Shown in pieces: positions 13,112 to 27,380 of a DNA stretch of 64,000 nt; position 1 is the first letter of the stretch, and each line of letters opens with the position of its first letter. The DNA lies in assembly GCA_013397795.1 (NCBI GenBank), contig VZTJ01004198.1, positions 823,996 to 887,995 of the forward strand, written 5' to 3'. The position numbers were made by a program, and so were the translations under genes. The stretch is from Orthonyx spaldingii. Its lineage: Eukaryota > Chordata > Aves > Passeriformes > Orthonychidae. The notes below the pieces were generated by a model. It did not search any database and was not told the DNA's origin. It saw only the letters and a list, made by a program, of their open reading frames with translations.

Positions 13112-14109
13112 CTTTTTTAAACATGTGACATGATATTTTCTCTTCTTACTATCTTAGGATCCTTCCCATGATTTGCAGATATATCCTTCATGGTCATGGA
13201 CACAGACATGCTTCATGTGTTCGTTTCTGTTTGCATCCTCTTACCCTCTTTCTTCCTACTTCTTCATCTCCCATATGCCCCTTCTCTTCCCCTATGTTGT
13301 TCCTTTCCTTGACCTCTTGGCATCCTCCCGTTTGTTGTTTTCACTGTTTCTAGTCTGTTCTACTTGCTATACCATATGTTAAATGTCACACATCATAAAT
13401 AAAACACTTTCGACTCCTTCCATCTCTAGCTACTGGCCCATCTGCAGTTGTTCTTTCATCTCTAAGCTTTCTGAATATGCTGTTTACACTTTTTCTTCCT
13501 AGAGCTTTTTCCAATCTGGCTTCCCTCCTCTGCCCTTAAATGAAACCATTCTTTCCACAACATCTAATGGCATCTGCTTTGCCAGATCTCAGACTCACTG
13601 CTATAACCGTAACTTCTCTTGGCCTCTCTGCTTCTGCTGTCCTTGAAATCTCTCTGGGATTCATCAGGTCTGGCTTTCCTTGGCTGCTTCTTTAATCATT
13701 TCTTTAACACACCCTCTGGGGGATCCTCCAGTTCTTGGTAAAGAAATTGAGGGTTTTTAGCCTTGTGTAATTTTGCCCACAACCAAAACCTCCCTTGTCA
13801 TCTTTTTGTTGAAGATTCACAGATCTACCACTATATTTCTCCCCTGTCTCCTTTTGTCCTAAATAAACTTTTAGTCTGACACCTTTGTGAAGGACTTACT
13901 ATTTAAACTTAATTTGGCTGAATGACAGATTTTTCTACTACAAACCTTTTCCCTATGTTCTTCTCACTGACTGTGGACTTTAGTGTGGTTGATGTCCTTA
14001 CTCTGATTATCATCTAGATCCTCATAGCCACACAATGTTTATACATCTGACAAAAATATAATTTCCAAGATATAATGCTTCCTAGCCATGCAGGTTGCGG
14101 AAGTTCTTA
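13112..14109. other. Pyrimidine-rich non-coding DNA flanking the microsatellite
   Basis: Plus-strand pyrimidine bias continues for several hundred bases past the microsatellite, especially 13200-13900, with many CTTCT and CCTCT runs. It could be an old, decayed element (some LINE 3' ends look similar), but I cannot match a family. The 60-70 codon frames here reflect the T/C skew. Confidence 0.5.
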
Positions 14110-14405
14110 TCACAGAGAATCACAGAATAGTTTGGGCTAGAAGGCACCTTTAATGAACATTTAGTTCCAACCCCCCTCCTATGACCAGGGACACCTTCAA
14201 CTAGATCAGGTTGCTCAGAACCCCACCCAACCTAGCTCTGAATATTTCCAGGGATGGGGCACCCACCACCTCTCTGGGCAGTCTGTTCAGTGCCTCACTA
14301 CCCTCACAATTAATAATTTCTTTCTAATATCTAATCTACCCTCTTTCAGTTTGAAGACATTACCCCTTGTCCTATTACTATGACCCCTACTAAAAGGTTT
14401 GTGTT
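14110..14405 (-). mobile_element. CR1 LINE, 5'-truncated 3' end (avian type)
   Basis: On the minus strand this is the last roughly 300 bp of a CR1 retrotransposon. Reading in element orientation from 14405 down, it holds the GACAAGGGGTAATG-type block, then the GAGGTGGTGGGTGCCCCATC block, then GTCCCTGGTCATAGGAGG, GGGTTGGAACTA and the terminal ATTCTGTGATTCTCTGTGAT repeat near 14110-14130. CR1 elements are the dominant LINEs of birds and end in such short octamer repeats rather than poly(A). Nearly all copies are 5'-truncated, as here. No ORF survives. It has scattered substitutions but is easily aligned, so it is of intermediate age. Confidence 0.93.
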
Positions 14406-15226
14406 TTCCTTCTACCCTTCTTTTTTCATGACAAAATATACAGTATATTTTTCTCAGCCCCTATTGGCCCCCTAAGGTTCATTTGGGAAGCAGGAGAAGA
14501 AACAATATCCCTACTTCAAAGTTTAGAGATATTTCATGTATCTCTCACATATCTCTGCCTTCATAGCCTTCAGTTATATTCTTCTTTATTCCATCAATAA
14601 GAGCACTGCCTACTTTCAGAGTCAAAGTTCTTTTTGCCTACTTCCATTTGCCATATATTATAAACTTCCACTCTCCCCTGTTAACTTCCCAGACAAGGAA
14701 CCTTGTGGTTTTGATGGCCAAACTTCCTGTAAAATATCTGTAAAGCTGTCTCTTTGCTTTGCCTCAAATCCCTCTCTAAATCCCTTTCCTTTGGGAAGCA
14801 CAGTTAGGCAGCTTAAAGTGATGATACTAAAGTCTCAGGTTTTCTTCCTTTTCCTTTGTTTTATTTCATTGCTTACCCTAGCCAACCAGTGTAAGTTTTT
14901 TCAGATCCTTTCATCTGTTTCATTCCATCTATATTCACTACATTCTAGCTATAACATCTATAGGAAGCTGAAAAAATAAGTCACAATTGCACAGTAGTTC
15001 TGAAGATTCTGTGATTGCATGAAGCTTTTTGCATATGTGTATGTGACTAGCAGCATGAGATGGGAGAGGCAAATATTCCACATCTTTCTACATAAAACTT
15101 TTAAAAAGTGGGAAATTTAAATGAATAATATAATGGGCATTGTCATATACCTGCTGTCAATGTCTAGATTTTATTTTTATCTCAAAATTGAATGCCTGAT
15201 GCTATATGCATTTGTGTTTGTACATG
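14406..15226. other. Non-coding T/C-rich stretch
   Basis: A 147-codon plus-strand open frame spans 14536-14979, but it is rich in Phe, Leu, Ser and Tyr because the strand is T-rich, and it matches no family I know. There are no convincing splice signals or promoter. I regard the stretch as non-coding. Confidence 0.5.
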
Positions 15227-15246
15227 TATATATATATATATATATA
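15227..15246. repeat. (TA)10 microsatellite
   Basis: Ten uninterrupted TA dinucleotides, preceded by TACATG. A plain dinucleotide microsatellite, likely polymorphic in length. Confidence 0.95.
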
Positions 15247-15510
15247 GCCTACTGGATATTCTACTTGGCTGGTAGTATATGTTGAACTTTTGATGTACTC
15301 TGAAAGGTGGAAAAAGTATGTAAAGTAGTTAAAGTGGTGTTGACTCTTGAGTGAGTAGTTCTTAGTAAAAGGAGATAGTGTTTTATTCTGCCAAGCAAAG
15401 TTATCCTTTGTGTGGGGCAGGCATTTTGAACCTTTTTTTTTTTCACTTGGTGTGTGGTCATCCTGAAATGCTTTAGAAATGTCTCATTTTCTTCTTGTGA
15501 AGCAGATTTG

Positions 15511-15539
15511 TTTTTCTTTCCTTCTTTCTTTCTTTCTTA
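15511..15539. repeat. Short (TTTC)n-like tract
   Basis: A roughly 29-bp run of TTTC and CTTTC units with interruptions. It is a small relative of the large pyrimidine microsatellite about 2.5 kb upstream. Confidence 0.85.
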
Positions 15540-18500
15540 TTTTCCGTTTTGGTGGATAGCTCATTTTCCTGGTAGGGAGCTGTTGTCTTGTGGATTTTAA
15601 GTTTTTAGAAGTCATATGTGTTTGACCAGGAAAGAGACAGATCCTCACATGCTAGCAACTGGCAAGGCTATTTTGAATGTGAGGCTCATTTGAAGATGTT
15701 TGCCATGGTATGTATATATTTCATATATATTAAAAGCCAAGAATAGTTTATGAATTAAATTCTTAAATAATATTTGGAGAATAAGAATGTTTTTTCAAAC
15801 ATTGGAATTTTTTTTAATAACTTTTACAAATGCCAACCAGAAATGAACATAGTTCTCATTCCAGTTATGATCAAGCTACACCTTAAAGGAAGCTTTTCAG
15901 AATGTGACATATATGGTGACATTATATAGGCCGCCCACAAAAAAATACACATAAACGTATTATCTTTCTGCAGATAAAAATCCTATTTTAAAGTATAAAG
16001 GTCTGGTCTGTACTCGAGGGTGGAACCTTAGCTACAGAGGGTCATTCCAGATTGCCAAACCTGAATGACATTTCTTGTTTACCTGTAATGTCCAAGAGCA
16101 CCGTGTTATGAGTTGTACACAGATGGACAAATTAGAAGGCTCTTTCCTCACATCCTAAATGAATTTCTGTGGGGTTAATTGTTTCAAGATATAATTCACC
16201 AATTATTCAAGAGCAGTTTCCTTTTCAAGAGCAGAAATTAAATGTCACTGCTGGAAAATGCCACAGTTCTGAAAGTCCCATCCAGATTGGAAGAAACACA
16301 GCAAATGGCTGTAAGGTTTTTAAGAGTACTGGAGAGCCTCTTCTATGGGAAGAATGAGGTTGGTATGTTTATCTTAGCGATACAGAGGCTGAGAGATTTA
16401 AAACAGCTCAGTGCTCATGGGAAGAGGGCATTTCAGGCTATTTCAACACAAGGGGAGATGAGTGCACGCCAGCTGTGACAATATTTCTGCTGCAATCTAC
16501 GAGAAAGTGGTACTGGCCAGAGCTTTCAGATGTCAGTCTTAATAACCTGAAGATCATCACCCATGCCCAAACCCTATTTAGTTTCATGATGGAGCCTATT
16601 ACAGTCCTGGAAAAGATATGTTCAACTTGCTTCTGTAGCAGTCATGTGGATTTGCTGTTCCAAAGTGCCTCTTCCCATCTTCCATCCTTATAATATGAAT
16701 AATAATAACTTATGACATATGAAGATATACTTTATTGATTTGTATTTTTAAATAAAGATTGAATAAATTCACAGTGTTCATGTCCTCCTTACTTTCTAAG
16801 TATAAGGCAGTTTTACACAGGAGTTTAGTAAAGCTTCTAATGTTAGAGGCTGATGGCCAGCTCAATGACCACACAGAACAATGGTGGAAACCTCACACAA
16901 GGTAAGGAGAGTAATTACTAAAAATTGAATCTCTACATGAGTCTAAGAAATAAGTGCAAACTGACTCTAAAAATTAGAAGACAACTCTCTGAATACCACT
17001 GCAAATACCACTGGCAAGAGACATGTCTCTAAGCTGTCTTCAGACTCCAGAGTAAATAAATAAAATATTTCGGAGAGAAGAGGGCTGTATATGTTGGCAG
17101 TATTTCCTGACTTTGTGTGTAAAACCGAGCACGATTCGAACTTCCACTAGGTAAAGACACCAACACAAGAAACTCATTTAAACTGGTCAAATTCTAACAA
17201 ACATTTTCTGTGAAATTTTGGTGAGGTGGAGTTTGCCAGAAGTTTTTCCAGGAATTAACAACCTCCAAAGACTGCAAACACTTTTTCTTCTGACCATCTC
17301 TGGCCAGAATCTTTCTCCAAAACTCATAAAGCAAGAACTTGAGAAAACCTGCCTGAAAAGCAGTCTGCTTTGTAGAAATATAGTAAGAGCTTGCCAATCT
17401 TTGAAGCCAGAGAGAACCTAAATAAAGGCAGAAGACTTTGCACTCACTCTGCTTCCCAAGCACTATGGAAGAAAATGAACAAGTTTTAAACAATCCACTG
17501 GGGGACTTGACCTTTTTCTATCCTCCCTCTTCTACTTCCAACCTCCTGATTTCTCTACAGGAAAGTCATTTAAATGGCTGATCTTCGTTCATCTCTATTT
17601 AAACTTACTCATTTGGGCCTCTCTTGCTACTCCCTTTCCCCACTCTTAGCCCTTGGTAATCAAAACTTGGCTTATAATCTTTCCAAGTCATCCCCCAAAA
17701 TCAAACAAATAAAACACCCACATTCAGTATGAGATCACATTACTCGGTGATCTCAGTTCTGGTATTACCTTCCACTTTCAGCTGGTCAATTATCTCTTTG
17801 GAGCAGTTTGAAATGTTCTATTGGCCTATTGACTCAGTGGTACAATATTTGCTCACTTCTAGCAAGCCTAATGGACAAATGGCACTGAACACGTACTCAT
17901 GGAAGAGATGCACTTGCCAAGATCTCTGGCGGGAATCAGCTCAGTACAGGCAAAAGTTGGTCTGTGTTTTGTTTTTGTTTTTGTTTTGTTGTTTGGGTTT
18001 TTTTTAACATGAGAAGAAATGAAACAGTATTTTTAACTCAAAAGGGATTTTAACTTTAGACACTGCTGGTGCACAGTCCCAATAAGCACGAGGGCTGTGA
18101 GAAATATGATGACATTTTGCTGCATAATTTTAAATTGAATGAGGTTTATATATATTGTTATTAAAAACAATGCAAGGAGTGTGCGTTCTTGGAGGAGATT
18201 AATCTGTCAAAATTTCAAAAACTTGGCGAGCACAACTACAGTAAATGTCCAGTCAAAATTTTTAAGAGGCAATTATGTAAGATGGTCATTTGTGCCTATG
18301 GAGTCATTCATGTTCTCTTGACTTTGTAGACCTTAAAACTTTACCACCATCCCACAATACCTGACCTTTGGGATGCTTTGATCATACTTTCAAAAGTCTT
18401 ACTAAAGAATGGTTAATTCTGTGGTACATGAAATTTGCACAATACTAACTTCATTTTTTTTCTTAATGGAACACATTTTTACTATTTTGCAAGCCATCCA

Positions 18501-21500
18501 CAAGTTATTGCTTCACGGTTGGTTTTAAAATACAGTTAGGAAAATCAAAACAAGTCTTGATTACAAATTAATTATGCAGTGAAATAAATTAAAATACAAA
18601 ATAAAATGAAGTAGCTTCTCAAGTGAAATGTTTAATCAGTTTCAAGTGTTCTGAAGAGAAATGATAAATGATATAGCACCTTTTACAGAAAGTGTTAAAT
18701 ATGTTAAAAATTTTGTAGACTGTAGCTGCATAAATAGTTACAGTTAATTTAAAACAGCTTTCAAAGTACTACAGCAAGATAGGGTTTGGCATAGCATGGC
18801 TGAATAGAAAGAAGATTCTATTTTTTCTTCCTTTCTTTCCTTCTTTGCCTGTCATACCCATAGCTTGTATCTAATTCTGATTTATCATCAAATCATGTAT
18901 GACAGAATTCTTGACCTGTTGGAATGCCGTTCATGAATCAGAGTTCCCTATGTAGGCATCCTAGATCATTTGGGCTCTTGACTATTCAATTAGAATACAT
19001 TCAGGCATAACCTTGCCCTCAGCTAGACCAGTGACTCCATTGCACCTGACAGGCACCTTGTATATTTGTCCATGTGTTACTGAATTCTGTGTCCCAGTTA
19101 CATATTCTCTTGGACAAGGATGGCCTTTGTTTCTCATTGGTTCTGTTTCAAACTAATGTGATTTCAATCCCTTTGAGCCATAGTTATAAAATTAATAATA
19201 ACAGTAGCAACATCAATAGAGATATATGTGATAGATAATTACTGTGGGCAGACATGGGACTTTCCTTCATTTTCTGTTTAAATTAAGCATCAGGTATTTT
19301 AATATTTTTCATCCTCAAGAACTATGTGCTTTATCTCCAGTCTAGTAGCAATGGTTCCAGGCTGCTGCTGTGGAACAGACAATCTACAGCCTAAGCAATA
19401 GGAGGTAAAACACTCAAGGACAGTTCTGAAGCACAAAGCTATAAGATCACTGCGCGTTAGAATTACATCCCTGATGGTCTGAGTTATGTGCCAAAACCCA
19501 CTTCAAGACTAAGAAACAACAGTTCCTAAAGAAATCTGTCCATATTCTTAGGAAGCCTGGAATCCCTTTGGCCTACCATCAACACTGCTATTCTACAGTA
19601 GATGACAAATTGAAGTTTTTTCTCATCTTTATCATGAACACATCAACATAAACTCCAGTCAAGATTTTTTCCCATATTCCTTCATTTCTATGTCATTTCT
19701 GAAAGCTATTCCCAAGAAGTTGTGCTGCTTCCTAGTTAAAGACTACTGGATGCTAGCCACTGAAATGTAAAGACTATGTATATACTAAACTTGAAATGTG
19801 AGTTCTATGTGTTTTGACATCATCTTTTCTATATCAGATTTGTGTTGAATACCTAAGTAAATACCTGTAGTAAAATCATCTCTCGCTTCCCTTTATGCAG
19901 TAAATATTGCTGAAATATGCACTTTCTGTCATTTAGTCCTGATGATGAAGTTCTTTCATTCAAGTCCCTTTGTGGTAAATATTTACAAAACCTCCCAAAG
20001 CCTGTCAAAAGCAGGACCTTGAAATTGCATTTAAAGTTTGTTCCAGGTGCCAACAAATATCTCCTAAATGAAATTAAGGATATGGCATGCCCTCAGAAGA
20101 AATGAATTCTAAGACAAATTCAATCAATTGAATCAATCAATTTTCCTTAAAACAACTTTGTACCAGGGATCTGAATTATCTGTGGGACTCAGGGGAGTTT
20201 GATCAGCAGCTGTGCTGGGGAGCTTAGCCCCAGAACACATCAGAATGACCACATATTTCATCGCCTTTTTGATCAAAGGAAAACACTCACTCACTTGACG
20301 TAGCTTTCCCACAATAATTGCATGTTAGAGAGAAGCAAACCAAAGCATCTGATGCCCTGAGTAAATAGGCACAATCAAAGGACAGAACAAACAACGTAAC
20401 ATGCCGTTCCACCTCAAATGCTCTTGCTTCCCTCCTTTGCTCTTTTACTCCTCCAAAATGCCTTGGAACATAACCATCATTACATACTAAAATGATTCAG
20501 GGAAATTTTCACCAAACAAGGAATAAATTATGAAGACCCGCAGTAAGAGTGCCTATGTTATTTCATCCTGTGTGGTGACATGCACTGTGGCCAAATATGT
20601 CAAACAGTTACCTCTCAGGATTTTAAACTCAAACAGAATTGATGTCTATGTTTCTCTTTGACTATCTTCTATCTCTTTGACTGTCTCCCTTATCTTTGAA
20701 TTTCATTGAGTCATTTCATATTTCTCAGTCTATGTATCTCATCTAGATTTCCTGTACATTGTAGAGCTGCTTTGCATAGAATTTACATAGCCACATACAT
20801 AATATTCTAGAATTTAATGGCCAGGTGACCAGTGTTACACTTCCCAAAGAGTCTCTGAAGAGTTAAGAACTCTGGTGTTGTCCGTAGCTCAGAGGAAAGG
20901 CTAGCCATGGATTCCAGCATTGCTTTTTATTATGTTGCAGCTGTACTGCACTCAATTCTACTTGGACAAATTCCTGAACAAGAATCTATTTCCCTCACTT
21001 CACTTTTGGAATAAGTACTGTTTTGGTTTTTGGCTCGGCTTTGAAGCAATGTTCTTTTTGTCAGTATTGAAGGAATGAAGGGTATATTTAAAGAATAAAC
21101 TTGGGATGTGTTTGGTGATTTTGATTTAGGATGTAGGAATAAGGTTCTCAAGGGATGGAAAACTTGAATTCTAAAAATAATGAGCATCTAAAGTTTAGTG
21201 GAGGTATTATTATTGCATTGACTCATATGGGCCTTGTTTGATTTACTTGTCTGTTTAGGAACAGGGAATTTATTTACAATGCAACAATATTTATAGCAGT
21301 TACAATTTATAAGTGCTTTATTCCAGTAGTTATATAAATAAAATTATTAAAATTCAAATATGATATATTGGCTGTCATACCTAGAAGATCCATTAGCCAG
21401 TGTTTAGTTTACTGCAGTTGTTAAATACTCATGCAAAATCACTCATTCACTTATGTGATTTTTAGCTGGGTGCAAAGCCTGAATAAATTAAGTTTTCTGA

Positions 21501-23900
21501 ATATGTAGGTCACTTTAATCTACCCGTAGACTATTTAAAAAAGACAGCTCTTGACTGCCATTTCCTCTCTGAGGCCTTAACAGAGTTAAGCCTCAAGATA
21601 GTCAGGATTTGATGTTTCTTCATAGAACATCCATAGTTTGCTTATCCCATCCAATCACTGCACTATACTTAGGACTGTATTAGCTCCATGGTCCCAGGGG
21701 TCACTCTACAGCAGAGTCAGGTTTTGGAGCTAAACATTTCCTTTCTAAAAATTGCAATGTGGAGAGAAAACAGCAGTACAACACAATTATAGGTTAAAGT
21801 TACCACTTTGTTCATTGCCTACAGGCATTTACATATATTTAATGGTATGCTTCACTGCTGGGTGAAGGTAATCCATACAGCAGAACAAAACCTTCCAAAG
21901 AGGTTGGCCAAGAGCTGTTCTTTAGTTGCACTGTGGCTTGCAACTATGGAGTTGGAAAGAAGAAATTTTCACAAAATAGCAAAAATAAAGTAGACCCTAA
22001 ACCAGAAAAATCAAAGGAAGCAAAGCTCATTTTCCAACAGGGTGAATTATTGACCACTCTTGCCTGTAATAGATAAAGAAGTTATTTCAAATTTCCTTTG
22101 GAAAGATCAGCTTTCAGAATTAAATCATCTTTTGGTTGATGCCGGTAACTAAACAGCCCGTAGCAGAAGGTGTGAATCTCTAATTGGACAGAAGAAATCA
22201 GGCTTTTCATGAGAGGCTCTACACACCTCTGCATGTAAGAACAAGTAGACATTGACCAATGACTTTCACTGGTATGTTTAAAGACTAAATTTTGGGCAAT
22301 CACCTATAGTAGGTCAAGCAACAACTCATTTTACACAGTCTGGCCCTTTGCATTGCAACACCTGTACAAATTATGATGTGCTCCCTACCATGAGCCACAC
22401 AATGTCAATCCCTCACCCACATTTATTTAAAGAGGGGTGTTTTGGTCTGCAAGCACAGTCACAGTTTCAGTAATCCCTTTTTTGCCCTTTCTCTTATTAA
22501 ACTATTAATTTGTATTATCTTCACTTAAATTATGTTGTTTTCCAGGAAAACAGAACATTTTATCTCTTTCTAAATCAGGAGAATAAGAATTTGTTACTGT
22601 ATCCCTAATCTGACCAGTGCTGCTAAATTGGTCAATTTATGTACCTTTTTGCTCTCTTAAACACAGTTTCTTCCCAGAAACAAGACTTTTTATAGAAGAA
22701 GAGCATGAAGTAAATGGTTCATTCCACTTTCTTGCCTGATAAGATTTTGCACCGAGCACATTTAAAATACTCTTTTATTGCTCTATGATAGATTTTAGAC
22801 AAACACGTTTATTTTTGTAGTGATCAAAGAGATATGGATACGTTTGTCATCTGTTACAGATCTAGAGGCAATAGAAGGAAAAGAAGACTCCCCAAAGCAT
22901 TTCACATGAAGGCGTTTCTGCCCAGTTATGTATTCTTGGCTAGGTTACAGCTAAGGGGCCCTTGTCTGGCAGAAGTGACATTTTCATGCTCTCAACTTCA
23001 TGACCACAAACAAGAAGATGAAATTAAAAGGTCTGCTCTCCAGGTGCCAAGCTAAGCATACATTTTAAAGTCCTGAAAACTTCACTGAGACTTGTCTGAG
23101 TGTCCTGACTGTTGCATTGAATATCAAGTTCAGCAGCAGTTTTGTCACCTGTGACAAACCTGTGGATGACAGGTCAAATACTGGAGTATATGCACTGGGA
23201 GTATGGCATGGGAAAGCCTGAGGGATGTTGCACCACCTCCTGAGATGGTGAAAGGGAAGAGTCAAAGAGCAAGGAAACTTGATTGCCAGTATGTAGCCAA
23301 GAAGATGAAGAAAAATATACTTTTTAACATTCTTTTTGCTTTTTGTATAAGGATAGCAACTAAGGATTCCGTCAAGACTTCAAATAACCCTTGTTCCATT
23401 TCTAGTGACCAAAGTTTGTCTTTTTTCTGGTAGCCCCATAGCTGCAATGCAAAGATTGATATTGGGGAAGTACACCTATTTGATTCACTGTTTATGTCAT
23501 GATGATGGCACGGGAGCATTTTAGAAATCACCACATGCACTTTGGGTCAAAGGACTCTGAGCATGTTTATGAATACATCGTTAAATAAAGGGGGCATTCA
23601 TTGCATAAGATATCATACATGCCCCAAGCTGGCTAAAAGTTGGAAAACTAGAATATTTTGCATCTGGACAAGGAGCCAAATTCACAGTATGAGATAGTTA
23701 TGATATATAAAATTTCAGAGAGATTAAAATACCTACCCACTTGCTTATTTTCAGAGCATGGTTATGAAATATAAGCTGTCTTCAATACCTTTTTTGTGTT
23801 GCAGTGTGTACATGTCTTGTATGAATTTCTAACCTATTTTTTCATACTGAAAACAGGAATTTAAAAAAGGACAGAGAAGTTTTCAATTTTTTTATTTCAG
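15540..23900. other. Long non-coding stretch, no gene seen
   Basis: Eight kilobases of unique AT-rich DNA with only short open frames (99 codons at most, minus 17194-17493) on both strands, none recognisable. Pyrimidine-rich patches occur at 17505-17700 and 18820-18845, and a small AT palindrome lies at 20118-20133. I identified no repeat family, RNA gene or CpG island. It could be an intron or intergenic DNA, and sequence alone does not decide between them. Confidence 0.5.
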
Positions 23901-24118
23901 GAAATATATGTCTTTAAAAGTAGATTTATATTGGTCCTGTTATTCAAAACATAAAAGACCTCAAAAAGTTGAGAAATTCTGTTTAGAAGCTGCCAATAAA
24001 ATGAGTTTCATAACTAATATCAGTTTTGATACCAATAAAGCTGTTGAAGACACTGCCAATCATTCATTCTCCTCCAGTTCAAATGTAGATCCTTATAGGG
24101 ATGACATCTCACTACACT
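23901..24118 (+). other. Candidate terminal coding exon of an unrecognised gene
   Basis: A polypyrimidine stretch ending TTTATTTCAG (to 23900) is a strong-looking splice acceptor. Directly after it a frame stays open for 72 codons to a TGA at 24116-24118. The first base would complete a split codon, so the exon would follow a phase-2 intron. The predicted tail begins K-Y-M-S-L-K and contains basic KHKRPQK and Ser-rich SFSSSS, ending D-D-I-S-L-H. It looks like a hydrophilic cytoplasmic tail, with no membrane segment and no motif that names a family. The first downstream AATAAA on the same strand is at 25040-25045, which would give a 3' UTR of roughly 0.9 kb. No partner exon was recognised upstream in the window, and a 73-codon frame can arise by chance. 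Low confidence. Confidence 0.2.
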
Positions 24119-25653
24119 GACACCTGGAACATAGCAACAAAATGCTGCTGGCTCGGAGAAATAGGAGCAACATGCAATATTCATTGCCAAATGTCACTTA
24201 GCAACATAACACGTACAGTGGAGGAAAACTCACATCAGCCATACCCTACCTATCCAAACAAACAAAAGCTCCTTGTAAGACATATTTTGAAAAGGCAAAT
24301 TATGTCATTATGCTACCTAGGAAAATTTTCTGTTAAAAATACACGGAAGAGAAACGGATCAGAATACAAGTTCTGGTTCATTCCCGGAGAATGGATACAA
24401 GATACAGTTAGCCTTTGCATTGTGATGACAATTCCCCCAACCCCTTGGAAGGAGGGTGTTCTGAGTTAAAGGTGCAGCTGCAAAAACTCTCTGGCATTTT
24501 ATTGAACTGTTGTTTAATTTATTAATTTATTAAGTTACTGATATAATTCCAGGGTTATATATCAGCCAAGTAAAGCTTTTTGGATCTCCATTATTTTTCT
24601 TAAGTGCCCAGTTGCCACTCTTTTCTTCTGTGAGTGCCTAAATATTTATGTACTCTCTGAGTGTGTAAAGAACCTAAAGTTCTGAATGGACCAGTGCATC
24701 CACGTGCCACAGCATAGTACAGCACAGTTTGGAGGAATTTCTTTAGTTTTTTAAAAGTAACATAGTTGCATCAATGTGTTTCTCAGCCTAAGTAGATTCA
24801 CTATTTTGATTTGGATTTTTACGTGAGAGAGACAGAAACAAGGAGAAAAAGGTATAAAACACAGCAAAAACACCCAAGGAAGATATGCTAAACCAACCAA
24901 ATACTTTAATGCATTTTCTACCAGATATTTTTCTAAACTGTATCTCTTCTATCTTGCCTTGGAGTTAAGCAACTTTGCAGGAACTGTAAAGAAGATAAGT
25001 TGATTTGCAGAGGGTCAACAACAAATACACATGAATGTTAATAAAGGTGGCAAGGGTTACAAAGAGTTACTACTGACAACAGTTTTCAGTTTTGTTGTGT
25101 TTGTTTAGGGATTTATCCGGTTTATAGATGTGAGTTCAATCTTCCCATTTAGAAAAACATTACATTTACACTAAAATAAAAGTCTCAGTTAACCAAGGTT
25201 GAGGCATCATTAACACAACATGGTATCACTTTGAAGCCTCAGAGAACCTTGAGGTCCTGCAGAGATTGGATGCAACTAAGCAACCTAAAGAAACAGTATG
25301 TAATAACATGTGGTTGCAACTAGGAGCTTAGCAGTTAAATGTTTTTGAGCAAGACCTACAAATACTTGTCCAGTGCAAGAGGACTACGTGCTGTCAATGC
25401 AAGACAGTTACTAAAATACAAATGTACAGTGGTGCATTGGGAATTTGCAAAAAGTTAGACAAGTATCAAAGTCATTGACAGAACATCTGTGGAAATCTTA
25501 GTTTGTGTTCAAATCTGGAGAACTTTGTTCAGGAATGAAAAATAATGAAGGAAAGAATTATTAGTGAAGGAACTGAAGGAATAGAAGCCCTGTTCTATAG
25601 GAGAGATTGCTTTCCTTTAGACACAGTGAAGTGGGTAAACACATGGGTGGGGC

Positions 25654-25686
25654 AAAAAAAAAAAAAACAAACCAACAAAAAAACAA
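25654..25686. repeat. A-rich low-complexity tract
   Basis: An A14 run followed by CAAACCAACA-type units. No LINE or SINE body adjoins it, so there is no evidence that it is a retroposon tail. Confidence 0.85.
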
Positions 25687-27380
25687 CTTAAAAACTATTT
25701 TGGGGTACCAAAAAAAGTAGTTAACAAATTTTGCATTATAATTTGAAGTTACTAGAGAAGTGTCTTAACACCAGAGGAATAAAGTTCTGCAACAGCCTAA
25801 TTGTGGCAAAAACTTAATTTGTAGTAAGGTGGAGGACATCTCTTTCTGAAATGTGAACTTTGGTAAGCGCACAAGACTTTCCTTTTGATTGTAGTAGTCA
25901 TGCCTGAAACTCTCACAGTCACCTCACACCATTAACCCTGCCAGAGAGGGAAATTTGTTTCCTCTCTGTCTTGGTAAAGATAGGATGCCAGATACTACTC
26001 CCAACAGCAAATAACACAATAGCTTTCCTAATTAAGAAAGTTGTTAATTTTGGCAATGACAATATAGAAATTTGTTCATTACAGTTTGGCAAGCATCCAC
26101 ATTTTCTAATATTATGACAATTCTCAAATTATCATTTTGTTGTTTTCAACAGAAGCCAGGTCAAAAAGTTGAAAGAAAAACTGTATGCTGTTGTGACCTT
26201 GAAATTTTATTACTGTAAACAAGACACTCCTACTGAAGGACTTTGTATTAATTGTGCATTTCCTACAAGCTGGCTCCTTTCACAGAAGTGTCCATCAGTT
26301 CTTGTCCAGATCATACACATATATCCAGTGGAATTTATTAAAAGCAACACTTCAATAAATCAAGATGTAAATTAAAGGAAGAGCATGACATGAAGACCCT
26401 GGCCTTAAGAAATATCTCGGTTTGTATGAAGAGGGGATCTTGTTCCATACAAGCTGTTTGTGTTCAAGGTAGATAGTTTTTAGACCTATTCAGAGTATAA
26501 TGAAGAAAACATCCATGTAGGAAACTTTCATGCCATTTCCTCAAACAAAAGAAAAAATTTCAGTCTCTCATAATTTTTTCAGGGACTGAAAACAGGATTG
26601 CCCACAGTATTTGCTCAAGTACAGTTAACGTCCTTGGCCTTCAAGTTCCATTGGATATTCACATCGTCCTACCTGAGTATCGTTTAATTCTGTACTTTGG
26701 CAATGTCTTTTGGCATATATCAAACATTAAACCTGCTATTTCTTCCTTCTCTTGCTGGTTGAAACACTCAGTCACAGGCAAGAAAATGCCAAAGCATAAA
26801 TTCTTCAGAGAATCTCAGTAAACATATAAGAAAATAGATCCTTATTTTGTATGACTAGCAAATACATTAACACAGTGATCAAATTTTCTGGTGGGAAAAA
26901 TATCCAATTAAGCTGAACTTTCTTTCAGAACTTTTTTTTAGTGTCTATATCAATACTACTTTTGAACTTCATTGCACAGCAATTAAACATCAGTCTCAGA
27001 AATCTGTGAGTCCCTGAGATTCTTTAGAAATTAATTTCTGATGAGAACAGACTCTTAGAATAATGAAAACAGTGCCCAGTTCGAGATAAATAGTTACATA
27101 GTTACTTTGAGGCTCTACAATGACTGATCATACTCTAGGCTTATATATACTTATTTTTCAGCTTAATAAGAACTTGTAGAATGTGGTGGGCTCAAAAGAC
27201 ATGAGGTACTTTCTTTGGATGCTTATTTGCCATATGATGATGCTCAAGAGACACTTCAACAAATGGCGTGGGAAGGTCTACTAGGTAAATATCTATGGAT
27301 GCAATTTGATAGTCACTTGAATACAATTTGTGAATGACCAACTATTGCAGAGGAGACCCACGAATCTGAGAAAATTGAAA

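Noticed and set aside
14536..14979. 147-codon plus-strand frame
   Set aside because: A T-rich strand with few A-containing stops. Phe/Leu/Ser/Tyr-rich product, no family, no splice or promoter signals.
24101..24469. 122-codon plus-strand frame
   Set aside because: It overlaps the end of the better-supported exon candidate in another frame and has no recognisable domain.
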